This document shows, piece by piece, positions 23,428 to 34,705 of a stretch of DNA of 64,000 nucleotides. The notes beneath the pieces are model-generated. The model did no database searches and was not told where the DNA came from. It was given only the letters and a program-made list of their open reading frames with translations. A program made the position numbers and the translations under genes. Source of the stretch: Candolleomyces eurysporus (lineage: Eukaryota > Basidiomycota > Agaricomycetes > Agaricales > Psathyrellaceae); NCBI GenBank assembly GCA_027579435.1, contig JANBPK010001051.1, positions 1 through 64,000 on the forward strand, in the 5' to 3' direction. Within the stretch, counting starts at the first letter, position 1. Each line of letters starts with the position of its first letter.

Positions 23428-23955
23428 CCAAGGCGTCATAACAGCCGGCAGCTTAGATGTAGCGATACCCATCTTGTAGTTTCGTTTCGATCTTGATGTA
23501 TCACATTTACTTCAGCCTGGGGGTTGGTGGTCAGTCGATTGGCCTTCTCCGACCTTTGAACTCATGCACACATACGCACCGACAGGATGGCGAGGCGCAG
23601 TGCTCTTCTAGAGCAAACATCGACTTTAAGTGACAACTGTCTCCAGACTCACAAGGGCATAAGAGAGCACGGTCGTCCTCACTTTGTCTCTCCCAATCGT
23701 ATCGTTCCAGTCGTGTGGTAAACATGAGGCTCAACACTAATAATTTGCGATGCCTCGATTCTGCCACGACCAGTTCTCACATTTACCATCCGCTTTCCAC
23801 GTTTTCGCGCCTCGTGATTTGACAAGCTAGCCAGTAAACGTCGTTTTCCGGATCTATTGATTCCCTCAACTTTGGACGCAGAAGATAAGACTGCGCAGCA
23901 TGGGACGCCAATTAAGTACCAGACCCCAAGATAGTNCCCCCCTTGCCGACACAAA
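23428..23955. promoter_or_regulatory. Upstream region of GTPase S1
   Basis: About 530 bp. From about 23660 it is closely similar to the upstream region of GTPase S7 (54100-54418), including GGTAAACATGAGGCTCAACA and CTTTCCACGTTTTCGCGC. About 45 bp before the start codon, S7 and S10 have AATTATATACCA, a plausible TATA element; here it reads AATTAAGTACCA (23910-23921). An ambiguous base at about 23937 precedes a C-run. Confidence 0.5.
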
Positions 23956-25100
23956 ATGCCTAGGAAAATGGAGAATATTCGCAAGCCGAATGATGTGTTC
24001 GTTTACAAAGACCAGGCTCGAAGGGATGACATTCTCATTCCGTACGTCTTGCTCTTTTCTCGAAGACATAGACTGATCGTACAAGATCCAGTGTTATGGG
24101 TCCTACAGGGGTTGGAAAGAGCTCCGTACGCAGCCATACCCCCTTTGTCTGAACCCCCAGCTAATCTGCCCTCGTCGGTTGGTAGTTCATCAACAACATT
24201 TTCAAGAAACTAGGATCGTCTCAGCCCGCTGAAACGAGTGATGGATTTGCATCGTGCACAACCACAGTGGCAGACTACCGAATCAAAGTCCCATCCAACG
24301 TCGCAAATCGCTACCCCTTCGCGAGAGGAACATATCTCGTCCTGGTAGATACGCCAGGATTTGACAATGTATCTGTTTCTGATACGGAAATTCTTCGTCG
24401 ACTGGCGGTCTGGCTGGCATGGGCGTGAGTTTGTGTCTACCAATTAGCCGACGTGAATTCAATTTACTAATATGTTGATAAAATAGCTACGACGCCGACA
24501 TGAAGGTGGGCGGGCTGGTTTACCTGTACCCAATTTACCCCGGTCGTATCACCGAAAATGATGTTTCGAACATCAAAATATTTCAGAAGATTTGCGGAGA
24601 AGGGGGTCTGTCCAAGGTCGTCTTGGCTACAACAAAATGGGATTCGTGTCCGGAAAAAAGTGGAGAAAGTCGAGAGAACGAAACTTGGAATTGCTTTTGG
24701 AACGGTTGTTCAGACGCCCCGCTCCAGGAGAATTCGATGGCGCGCCTCTACAATTCCCTTGACTCCGCTTGGGAGATCATCGAAGCTATCCTAAAGAGGA
24801 TGGAAGACAGCGGTGTTGTCCTCGCTCTCCAGAGGCAACTCGTTGACCAAGGGAAGAGCCTACCGCAGACGGGAGCCGCTAAAGCGCTGAGGGCGAAGAT
24901 ATCGCGGTTGTCCGAGTCCGAACATTCTAGCACTGACTCTAACGAGGCGCGGAGGAAGCGCTTAGAGGCGCTCGCGAAGGAAGCCAAGGAGCTGAAAATC
25001 CCGTTATCCAAGCGAATTCAAGGCTTTTTCGGTATTGTGAGTGTTACGTTATTTTCTCGAGATTGCTTTCCAACCTTGATGACTTGTCCAGTACGGGTGA
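23956..25100 (+). CDS. P-loop GTPase S1 (short class)
   Basis: Five exons: 23956-24041, 24092-24125, 24186-24424, 24487-25036, 25092-25100 (305 aa). The P-loop GPTGVGKSS sits on a 34-nt exon. SCTTT is a candidate switch I threonine, DTPGFD is the G3 motif and TTKWD matches the G4 consensus. The fold resembles AIG1/GIMAP- and TRAFAC-type small GTPases, with the domain starting about 30 residues in. A basic, charged helical end (RKRLEALAKEAKELKIPLSKRI) follows. The last exon holds only Tyr-Gly-stop; the same TACGGGTGA occurs in S10, and S7 has TATGGATGA. Near-duplicate of S7, including flanks, but no M-class gene follows; instead a Crinkler-type nuclease relic lies downstream. Confidence 0.88.
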
Positions 25101-25830
25101 GACGGGAATCCCAGGAACATTCGCTGCGTCCTGCGTGTGTTGTGCTTTGGTTTGAGATCTATCAATCTAGCTCGCTATGCGTTTCTTCCTTTATACCCAC
25201 CATATACGTTCCGATCGCTCAGCTCCCCAGCGCTCTCAAACGCCATAGTCCGACCGAGATTGAAGTATGTCAGTTTCCTCATGACTAAGCCATGGTAACC
25301 AAATGCCTGGAAGCCGCTACTACGCCTTCACCTCGTTCACCATGTTATGGATATCAGAGTGCCGAACTAACGGATTCAAGCAAGTTTTGCGTCATACCGT
25401 GTGGCAGCAGGATAGCGTGGACTACACGAAGAAGTGATGGGTGGTGATGATATAGAGATTAGTTGCACAATTTGATTGTCTGTCGGGGGATTCGTTTCAT
25501 GAAGTCCACGTTTTCCTTGTGGCGTCCATGAGTCTGCGTATTGAGCTCGACACGTACGTCGCGTAATATGATTACATGAACAGAAACCTAAGGAGGGGCC
25601 TGGGTTCCTGCCAGTGGTTTTCGTGTTCCTTTTTCTGTTCGACCATCAGCTGACTGACCACTGCGTGGTTATGCAAACTCAGAGACACGAAACTACACAA
25701 CACGAAGCTACCGGAATGAGTTCATGCTCAAATTCAATCAAGGCAGTGGGGTAAGCACCGTTGGTTGGGACAGGCAGATCCTCCGATTTACTAAGTGGTA
25801 ACTGTTTTTAGATCGACTTTTGCGCGCCAA
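25101..25830. other. 3' flank of S1
   Basis: About 730 bp. The first 450 bp align to the region after S7 (GCTGCGTCCTGC, GCGTTTCTTCCTTTA, TCGTTTCAT..GTCCACG), which in the triads leads to an M-class GTPase. Here the similarity fades near 25560 and no M-class exon is found. Confidence 0.5.
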
Positions 25831-26380
25831 TATCGGTGCCTGGGCCAACACCGACATACTGTCCCCCTTGCTTGCGTGGAGTATCCTATGAGCGCCCTGG
25901 GCACCCATTCACCACTCTCCAGCGCAGTGAGGTGAAAAATTGTACAGAACTGCCGGAGCAAGCACAAGAGACTCTACGCTCAGCTGCTGTAACACTCATT
26001 TTGAATGTAGGATTTTATTACCAGTCCTCGTACCAAAATAAGACAGGGGGAACTCGGTCAACACAGGGAGGGCGTCGCCTCGACTTCTTTATGCATGGCA
26101 AAATTTGCTAAGGATAAAGAGGTCGATGCGCCCTCATCGAGGCTCTTCAGGAGGACGGCGACCTAAAGGAGCACTATCCCCGTTGCACCTCAAGAGAATA
26201 TTATGAGTGGCTGACTCGAGGTGACATCTCCGAGTACATCATCCTCGACTGTCGGTACGAGGTTGAGGACGAGGTGAATCTATGGAAGCCTTACCAGCTG
26301 AGGAAAGCGGGTTTAGGGTGCTGCGGGATAATGAAACGAACCTTCTTTCTTTGCAACTTTGCAAATTTCTCGCTCTCTAA
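25831..26380 (+). pseudogene. Relic of a Crinkler-type nuclease C-terminal domain
   Basis: Plus-strand fragments match the nuclease half of the genes at 34706 and 37391. GGRRLDFFMHGK (near 26060-26100) corresponds to GGRVDFFIPGK. After in-frame stops and a frame change, IEALQEDGDLKEHYPR (about 26135-26180) corresponds to IELLREGDDVEEHYSR, and YIILDCRYE (about 26235) to FILLDCRYE. The N-terminal NTPase half is not seen. Stops and frameshifts make this non-functional. It is on the opposite strand to the intact copies and directly downstream of an orphan S-class GTPase. Confidence 0.7.
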
Positions 26381-26598
26381 ACACTCCGAGTAGTAAGACG
26401 ATCTCGAGAGCCAAAATATTCGACCATAACTTGACCCATTGACGGAGTTCGAACTTTTCCTATGAGAACGTCTTGAATCAAGTATCGCAAGACCGGACTG
26501 GGCTCACAGATAGAATTCGTATTTCATGGCTGAATGATAGTTTTACAGTTGATGATATGGACGACTTCTCTCTCTCAATTCTCGATTCTGATCCCCTT

Positions 26599-27427
26599 TC
26601 AGAGCGTCAACTTGTTAGGAACGATCTCAATCCAGTAACTGAAAAGATCAAGGATTAGATGCAGGTCTCGCGTCCACCAAGGAAGAACTCACCCATCAGG
26701 ATCCAAGATGAAGGCAATGTGCCTCATCTTTCCATCGGTGGGCCGCTTTTTGAATTGCACGCCCAATTGGTCGAAGCGTTCGCAGGCCTTCTCGACGTCA
26801 TCGACTGCAAGGGCGATGTGTCCGAATCCGCGACCAGGATCGGTGTTTCCGTTGGCGTAGCCCTTGAACTCGGGATCGTTCTCGGTGCCGTGATTGTGCG
26901 TCAGCTCAAGAACACCTGAAGGTGGCGGAGGTTCAGTGGATCATCCGTAGTTAGCACGCCGAATTCAGATTTCGTGAATGGATGACATGTACCTTCGCGA
27001 GAGAAGCGCGAGGCTGCTTTCTCTTCGTCGGTGAGCTCACGCCCATCGTGGTTGAATGCGAGGAAGTAAAGGGTGAAGTCATCGAACTTCCTGACTGAAG
27101 TAATAGTCCGAAGATACAAATCGTCAGGATCACTGTCAATCATGCCTGGATAAGACGCCGTTGAGGATGATAATTTCTACCTGACAGAAGGTCCATTCCA
27201 ATGATCTACACCGTTCAGGCATGGGCTTCAGAATGCCTTGATGGTCATTAAGCGATATCGACTCACGTTCTGATAGAAGTCAAGGGACACCTTGGCGTCT
27301 TTCACCCGCAACATGGTGTGGTTGAACTGGAGAGATTGGACGTCAGCGATATGTGCATCAACGCGATATCGGGGCTGAGAGCGTTGATAGGTACCTTGAA
27401 GCTGGCGGTTTCTTCGGTGCGAGGCAT
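26599..27427 (-). CDS. Glyoxalase I (lactoylglutathione lyase)
   Basis: Six exons: 27427-27395, 27326-27267, 27205-27181, 27094-26993, 26915-26693, 26638-26599 (160 aa); all junctions are in frame. [20 protein letters not shown] opens the first beta-alpha-beta unit. [21 protein letters not shown] (metal-binding Glu region), [12 protein letters not shown] and FILDPDGYWIEIV complete the classic glyoxalase I fold. The enzyme isomerises the methylglyoxal-glutathione hemithioacetal to S-lactoylglutathione in the cytosol, detoxifying methylglyoxal; the family uses Zn or Ni. The length is near that of single-domain monomer units. It is housekeeping, with no apparent link to its neighbours. Confidence 0.93.
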
Positions 27428-28926
27428 TTTGGGTGATATAGAGGAAGAGAAGCTAGTGCGATGAAAGAGCGTCCGTCGGTCAGCCAGCTTATATACGATA
27501 TCTAGACTCGCGCGCTCACGATGACGACATTGCAGGACTCCGGGCCTCGTGCCACAGGTTCGGCGCCAACCTTGATGAGCCGCTATTGTTCTGCTTTCCA
27601 CGCCCAAATGATGGATTTCTTTGCAGATTTGAGATCCTTGCAAGGCCTGGGTATACGAGATTCCGAAACATGGAGAGAAAAGAGCCCAGAGGACGAAAGC
27701 ACGAGGGAGAAATGAACGGACATGGGCTGGATTCGAAATGGTGTCGTGTGAAATTTCTATAATTAGACACGTGGGGCCTAATCGGGATGCTATGTAAATG
27801 GGCGACACTTTTTGTCAACGTTTCTTCCTGCCCTCATCGTTCTCACTCGTATTGTACTACCTTGCACGGAATATCAAGCTCTTTCCCTGTCGGTATCTCA
27901 TCTCCTGGCCTATCACGACAGCATTAGAGATTATGGAGTCCCCGGAGGAGTCTTTCACGTTTCTTGAAAACCAGTCAGGGGAGCTGAAGCGATAGTTGAA
28001 CTGAGCAGCTATTGCCTAGAAACATGGTGATACATGCCTAGCGTTGGAAGAGGTGAGTGCTTCTTGCGAATGCCGGCTTCCCACTGACTTATTCATTCTC
28101 TGCTCCCAAGGCGACCCCAGACTTCATCCTACAGCATCGCTTGTGAAGTGACGCCGGCACCATCGATATCATGACGGGCGGAATGGCGCCCTACCACCGT
28201 TCACTATGGGACCTACGCTTATGGATATCGATTTTGGCCACCTCTGGATCCCGCCACCTGACTGGTCATCGCACTCAATGAATGGCACCGAATATCTGGT
28301 GCGATTCAACGAGGCGTCACCGTCGCCTGCAGTTCGAAGTGCGCCTCGAGGCCAGGGTCTGTGCTACCAGCTCTGCCACATGGACCTCGACGCCAGCGCT
28401 TGTCGTTACGCGTACCCCCGTACTGGGTCGGCAGGATCACGAGGGCTGCATGCGGCGGCTACAGCGCTTGTAGCGCGCCAATTCTACCCATCCTTGTCAA
28501 CCTTTCGATTCCATCACGGACCCTGGAAGATGTCTTCCGCCTGTGGATACCTTCACTCATCTGTGAGTCAAGTTCTAATCTCGGCGCGAATCATTCACTG
28601 ATCGTCTAGCTCAGCACACCGTCACCCACTGGTTGGTATCGATCTAAGCCATACATAGCGGTGTTGGGGATGATCTTCTATTCGTTGGTTAAAGCGCTAT
28701 GGCTGATGACTAGGCGCCTAGACGAAACCAAGGCAGCTGCCTTCATGTGAGTGCGTTTGCCATTCTTTTATGAGCATAGGTTTGATCCGGGCCGTAGTTA
28801 CGACTGGACGCGTCGCGTCGCGCTTGTCCGGTGACCGGCGGAGCTTGGGCGCGTTTCAATCTCCGTCTGAAACGCGTTTACTGTTGACTGTCGACACGTG
28901 ATGGGTCCTCCTTATCACCTTCCGCC
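27428..28926. other. Intergenic region between glyoxalase I and the disordered nuclear-type protein
   Basis: About 1.5 kb between divergent genes, so it must hold both promoters. A GC-rich block at 28170-28600 has open frames in all three plus frames (28206-28601 the longest), but I see no domain and no consistent splicing. It may be a relic or simply compositional. Confidence 0.4.
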
Positions 28927-31332
28927 ATGTCCTCCAGCCTACCACCGCTCTCCTCCCTAATGCGACCACAACAACGCACCATGGTCGCCGACAACACGCT
29001 CCCGCCGCTGAGCTCGTGGTCGAGCCGCCACAGCAACCCTTTGGCACTTTCGTCATCGCCCGCACGCTCCTCGTCACCACCAAGAACACCGTATTCATCG
29101 CGCGATGGCGGGAGGTTTACATACATCCAGTCCAGCCCAACGCGGAGCCACCCATTCGACCTCCCACATCTTCAAACCCATTCCGATGATCCGCCGACAT
29201 GGAGCCACGAACATATTCGAAATCCTCTTCCATACAAGCGGACCCACCAGTCCGCCGTGTCAGAAAAGCCATCGCTGCACTACGATGCATACGATCTTCC
29301 ACCCTCCTCGGAAATGGATGTCGAAGACATGGACGACGCGGCCATTAGTCTCCCTGAAATCGATTCAGAGACGACCAGCAACAGCTCGCCAGGTCATGGG
29401 TCGTTCTACTTCTCGGACAGTGAGGAGGAGGAAGGATTTGATGGTGGGGACAATGATGGCGCACTTAGCTTCGGCTACGGCAGCCTACGGTCTACAGGCT
29501 TTCGCGTCTCATCTGAGCGCGGCCAGTGGAAGAACGACCCCATGGCTTTGAAGCCCACGGCGACCTCCAACCTCCCCGCGCGGATGCGCCATTCACTGCC
29601 TACTCTTTCTCACCCTCCCCCCGAGAAACCTTCTCTTTCTCAAAGGCCCGTGTCGGAACCATTACCCCAAACCACATCTGAGAAGCAGTTCATGGCCGTG
29701 GAAACGGAGCACGATCAGTCCGATATGGCCCAGTTACCAGCGGACGAGGCCAGCCCTGCAAACACCCAGTCGCACCACCCTTCGTCTCCTTTAGTTCAGG
29801 AGAGGCCTATCACCCCAGAACCCAGTTTCGTCCCCGAATACTCATCTCCATTGCCACCATCCTCGCCCCTGTTATCACCCATGTCTAGGTGTGTCTCTGC
29901 CATGTCCAGATCCGTCTCTCCCCTGTCGCTTCCGCCTTCCTCACCCGTGCTGGGACCTTCCTCCTCCTCTACTTCCAAAGTCTGCGCACTCTTATCATCA
30001 AATGAAGAAGCGTCGAATGACGACAGTATTGATGTCAGTAACAGCCCTTCCGACGACTCCAGCAGTCCTAATGACGATGTGAGTGCATCGCTGGAGGCTA
30101 GACTTCCCGCTTTGATTGACAATGTTTGCCATAGCCCTCTGACATGCCTGTCGAGGAAACTGTTACCCATGCTATAACACCTTCCGATGTTTTGTCAGCA
30201 GCATTACCGCAGTCCGGTCGAGACCTTCAGGCCGATGTAGAGCAGCCCTCGCCCAGCGAAAAGCCCAGTCCTTCAGCCCTCGATGCTGGCACCACCGCAG
30301 ACGCAATTCCATCCAACACGGCCGCCGACCGAGCACCCAGGTTGACCTCTCCTACGCCTAGTGGTCCCCAGCAGAGGTCGACGTCGCCGAACGAGAATGA
30401 GAGTGGTCGCAAGGGTACCAGGAAGCTGAAGCCGAAAGCAAAAGAAGTCGGGGACCCTCTCAAGGATCAAGACGAGAATACTGTTGACTCCTCGTCATCA
30501 CAGCCTGCTGCGAGGAAGAATGGCTCTTCAAAGTCGAAAGCCCTCAAAGCTGCCAAACGCAAGGCGGACAGTCTCGAGGAATCATTGCCGGATGTGCCGC
30601 CCAAGAAACGGAAGCAGGTGAACGCCGTCGCTTCGTCGAGCTCATCAAACGCCGACCCCGAAGACTCTGGAGATGACGACCTTCCCCAGCCCGAACACGA
30701 AGAAGCTCAGTCATCGAAAGGGCGGAAGAAGCGAGCGGGCAAGGGGTCAGCGCGGATGTCGAAGAAGGAGAAGGATGCGCAGCTCTTCGCTCTGGAATCT
30801 CCGCAGAAGGGCGATTCGAATGAATACGTACCGGAGGAGGGTGATTCCGAGATCGAGGGGATGATTATCGAGTGTATGGCGACCTCGAGGGCGAGCTCGA
30901 TGCCCGTGTCGTTGCTCACAAGGAGTGTGCTTCAGGCGCATCCGAACCTGAAGGGAGAGAGGACCGAGAAAGAGTGGAGGAAGGTTTTGTGTCGAGTTTT
31001 GGTCAATGGGACTGCTACGAGAGGCAGTGGGATATTTGGGAAAGTGGATAGCAGTGGAAAGGTATGTGGTTTGCTTTGTTACTACGGATTACGACTGCGA
31101 TTCGGGTGCTTACCAAACACATCGTTTGTTTACGTTGTAGGATGACTCCGATAGGCCGCTTGAAGCGCAGTGGTTCTATGTACCCGAGTTGGATGAGGAC
31201 CAGGATAGGGCGACGTTGATTAAGAGTATGATGCCGAGGCCGGGGAAGAGGAGTGTGACGAAGCAGTATAAGCAGTATTATTGGCGGCCCTTGGAGAAGA
31301 TTTCGAAATGGGATCCAGAAGATGACTTGTAG
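28927..31332 (+). CDS. Large serine-rich, disordered nuclear-type protein of unknown function
   Basis: Three exons: 28927-30078, 30135-31061, 31141-31332 (756 aa). The first 500 residues are Ser/Pro-rich with acidic stretches (FYFSDSEEEEGFDGG, EMDVEDMDDA) and many SP/SPP sites. Then come basic clusters that could be nuclear localisation signals (KKRKQ, SKGRKKRAGKGSARMSKKEK). The ordered C-terminal part (IEGMIIECMATSRASSMPVS, LLTRSVLQAHPNLKGERTEK, then QWFYVPELDEDQDRATLIKS) looks helical and winged-helix-like and ends KQYKQYYWRPLEKISKWDPE. I do not recognise a named family. Introns are well formed and frame is kept. Probably a conserved nuclear or chromatin-associated protein. Confidence 0.8.
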
Positions 31333-32505
31333 GGGTTTCTTTCCTCCCATCCTCCTTGCGTTCTTTCCTCTTCCTTCTGAAAGGTTTCACCTTTCATCGT
31401 ATCTTTCATCGGTCCTTTGGGTCTCTTCGCTTTGTTCGCTCTCTTTCCTTCGTTGCCCTGACTTTGTTCGTTTTGTGGACTTGACTTGTTGGCATTCAAT
31501 CTTCTTTGCGATCGCATTTCCCATCTCATTTCAACCCTGCTTGCATCCTTAATGTCCATATGTCTTGTTGTGTTGTTCTATACTTCCTCTTTTACTCGTG
31601 GCTCGTCATGCATATGTACGATCTCTTGCGACCCACCGACTGGATGATTCCTCTCTTCCCTATACGTGTACCGCTTATCTTTATTACTCCCCTCTTATTG
31701 TTTTTGTCGATATGAGTTTGAATTCGGAAAACGTTTTGTAGCTGTAGCATTGTTTCTCTACTTACCTACTGCATATACCAATTCATGAAGCTTAAGATTG
31801 CAGGTGAGAGGAAGGGAAACGACTGAAATTGCACAGCTCGGAGACTTGCCAATGGGGCAATCACCACCAAGACGTATTGCGCCAGTCTCCGAGCTGTTCA
31901 GTTGGTGTATGCGACACCGGTCGCCAAGAAAGTAAGCTTGAATGACCGTAACGATAGGCGGCATTGATCACCAATAAGCGTCATCAGCCACTGACAGCCA
32001 ATTTCCCTTCCAGTAGCCAAGATACAAGTTAGAAAATCCAGTGCTCCTTTGGGCTCAGGAGGTGTTAAAAAGGAAGTCACTTAGGCCAGCGATACCCAGG
32101 GAACGCGACGGTTATCGGATAACCAAAGGTACGTCGAAAGTGAGAAAACAACCCTCTTGCGGCAGTAGTAAGGATGACGTCAACGTGGCACAGGTCTATT
32201 TAATCTAAGGAAACGGTCTCACAATTCACCAGAAGGAGCAGAATTCGAGGCTGCTCTGAAGCCTTTGCCTTGTGACAGAACGGTCGGGCACTGGAACCCT
32301 CGAGCTCGTAGGGAGTTGGGGCTCTTGACAGGGTGGCGTCACCAACAATACTGAATGGCTAGCTTACTCTGAGCATTGTATTCGGTTGATATAGATGCTA
32401 ACGGCATATCCTATCCCAGGGTGTTCACACAACGTTGCAGAAACGGTTGTAGCGGCACAGCATATGTTCTGCTTGCCAGATTTCTTCTCTCACTAGAACC
32501 ACGAC
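31333..32505. other. Intergenic region upstream of GTPase H2
   Basis: About 1.2 kb: a T-rich 3' flank of the preceding gene, then the upstream region of H2. It contains a 13-bp inverted repeat (31834-31846 / 31884-31896). No ORF with family resemblance. Confidence 0.45.
31834..31896. repeat. 13-bp perfect inverted repeat
   Basis: Arms CAGCTCGGAGACT (31834-31846) and AGTCTCCGAGCTG (31884-31896) are exactly complementary, with a 37-bp spacer. It is located about 600 bp upstream of GTPase H2. It might be a palindromic regulatory site or the remains of a small inverted-repeat element; no flanking target duplication is obvious. Confidence 0.55.
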
Positions 32506-34331
32506 ATGCCCAACTTGAAACTTGCCGCGGGCGACACATACGTTGCAAAAGGAGAGGCTCGAGTTGATGACATCGTTATCCTGTACTTCACTCTCTTTCT
32601 CTCGGTAACACACTCTAATATTAGGGAATTTCACAGCGTGATGGGCCCTACAGGAGCAGGAAAGAGCACGGTATGCATTATTAGTCGCACTGCTCGATAC
32701 TTGAAGCTGATTTGCGCCTCATCGCTCAACGACGATAGTTCATCAATAACGTTGCCAGATCTCAGTGTGCTCGAACTAGCGGTGGGCTGGAGTCGTGCAC
32801 GGACACAATGGCGCACTACTGCATTGATGTCCCACCCAACACCGCGGCTCGCTTCCCCTTCGCGAAAGGAAAGCGTCTGGTCCTGCTGGATACCCCGGCA
32901 ATGGATCACACGTATCTTTCTCGTATAGCAGTCGTCTGTCGCCTGGCCGCCTGGTTGGCTTCCGCGTGAGTCTCCGTCTTCCAAACAGCGCCCTCTTTTA
33001 TATTTCTGACTCCCTGACATCGTAAGGTACGACGCTGGGATGAAAGTAGGCGGGGTCGTTTACATGATCCCGATCTGTCCAAGGGTGGCTCTCACGGACT
33101 GGAAGATATTCCAGAAGATCTGCGGAGAAGCAGTGTTGTCCAAGGCCATTCTGGCCACAACGTGTTGGGATACCTACCCGCATTACATTGGCGAGGAGAG
33201 AGAAAAGCTAATATGGAGTTATTTCTGGGGCGGGGATCCGGACCAGTCTCAGGCGAAGTCGATGATACGCCTCGATGATTCGCCAGACTCTGCTTGGGTG
33301 GTAGTTGAGGCTATCCTCAAGAGGATGGAGGGTGATGGCGCTACTCTCGTCCTTCAGAGTCAGCTTGTCGACCAAGGCAAAACTTTGCTACAAACGGATG
33401 CCGGTCAAGAGCTCAGGGAACATAGTCCGTTGCTCGAACCGCTCGACGAGCAGAGGTTGAAGGCACGGTGGTTGAAGCCGTCCTCTCTTGGACTAGACTT
33501 GGGCCTCTCGTGGCCTGTCTGGGGGCCTCGCCGAACATATCCTAACCCCTCAATTATGGAGGAAGCTAAGCAGGCCACTCTAGATGATGTTGTTGTCTCG
33601 GGTGAGCCGTCTGAGCAGCGGCGAGATAGATCCCTGAAGGCAATCTTCAGTTCGCTTCATTCGAGTGCTTCATCAGGCGAGTCTATGTTTCCTGCCTTAT
33701 TCTCATCCCCTACTGATAGTGTTACGAATTCGAAGAGACTGTCTGGACAGCTAGGTCAGCTGCCAGCTGGGCTACTTCTGGAGCAGAAGTTACTTATCGT
33801 CGCACGGTGATGACTTCTACGACCGAAGAATTAGTGCAGGATATCGGACCCATGGCTACAAGTACCACAAGCTACATCAGTCCCGGTAGGGTCAGCCCCA
33901 CAGCTCCTACACAGGAAGCGTTCAACAGAGGGTATTCGGACCTACATATTGCAAGCCCCGGATCTATGGACCCAAATCATGGGGTTTTTTCCTCCTCGTC
34001 CAGTATCTCATCCAACTTGACTTCGAACCCGAGATGTAGGTCGCCTTCTATCGACACTTTCCTAACGGCTTCAAGCCACCTACCTTTGCTTGGTACCCCG
34101 GCACCCGGAGCTTACGTCCATGGATCGGGAGCACAAATCATGAATGGTGCGAGCCATTTCACAGTGGAGAACATCGAGGTTCAGAATACCCAAGTCCATA
34201 TCGACGCTCAACCGGGAATGCCGATTAATGTTACCTATAACACCTACAATACCCACAATACCTACCATTATTATCACGGGGGCAGATGTCAGTGCCCTCA
34301 ATGTCTGCAGGCCGGCACTGCTGCTGTCTGA
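32506..34331 (+). CDS. P-loop GTPase H2 (short-class head with T-class tail)
   Basis: Exons 32506-32582, 32637-32670 (34-nt P-loop exon, GPTGAGKST), 32739-32965, then one from 33027 through the GTPase core, and a last exon ending at 34331. The junction between the last two is uncertain: a donor at 33602 with an acceptor at 33750 or 33786 keeps frame. G3 reads DTPAMD and G4 reads TTCWD, so both are degenerate. The GTPase core resembles the S class (YDAGMKVGGVVYM, KIFQKICGEA, LVDQGKTLLQTDAG). The tail is Ser/Thr/Pro-rich, contains NGASHFTVENIEVQNTQVHI, then a NVTYNTYNTHNTYHYYHGG repeat and a CQCPQC cluster like the T-class tails. It is followed tail to tail by a Crinkler-type gene. Confidence 0.75.
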
Positions 34332-34705
34332 TTTACTTATTATTTACTTGGAAAATGCTTCAGGGGCTGCGTAGAACGTATTTCGGTAGTCGATCACGCT
34401 TTGTATACGGTCATCCTGTTCTTCGTATTCCGTTCGTTAGATGAGGTCCAACCTTTTTTTTTTCACGCTAATATGCAAGACCCAGAGCCCCCCCCACCAG
34501 CCGCGCGTATCGTGCTCCATGAGAGCAGCTCACTTACCCGAATCAGATGGAAAGATGACGCACTTTGGCTTCGTTTTGGATCCTGAGTTCAGTGAGATCA
34601 TTCACACAGGGCGAAGCTTTGAGCTGGAACCAATAACGGGAATTGACAGAGTAGACGTAAGTATCGCCAGCTATAAAATAATCATCCATTTACGAAATAC
34701 AAATT

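Noticed and set aside
28206..28601. Possible gene of 131 aa
   Set aside because: Three overlapping open plus frames in a GC-rich block and no recognisable domain or splicing; kept only as a note in the intergenic entry.
31015..31559. Minus-strand ORFs near 31.0-31.6 kb
   Set aside because: Low-complexity, opposite the end of the large nuclear-type gene and its 3' flank; no domain.
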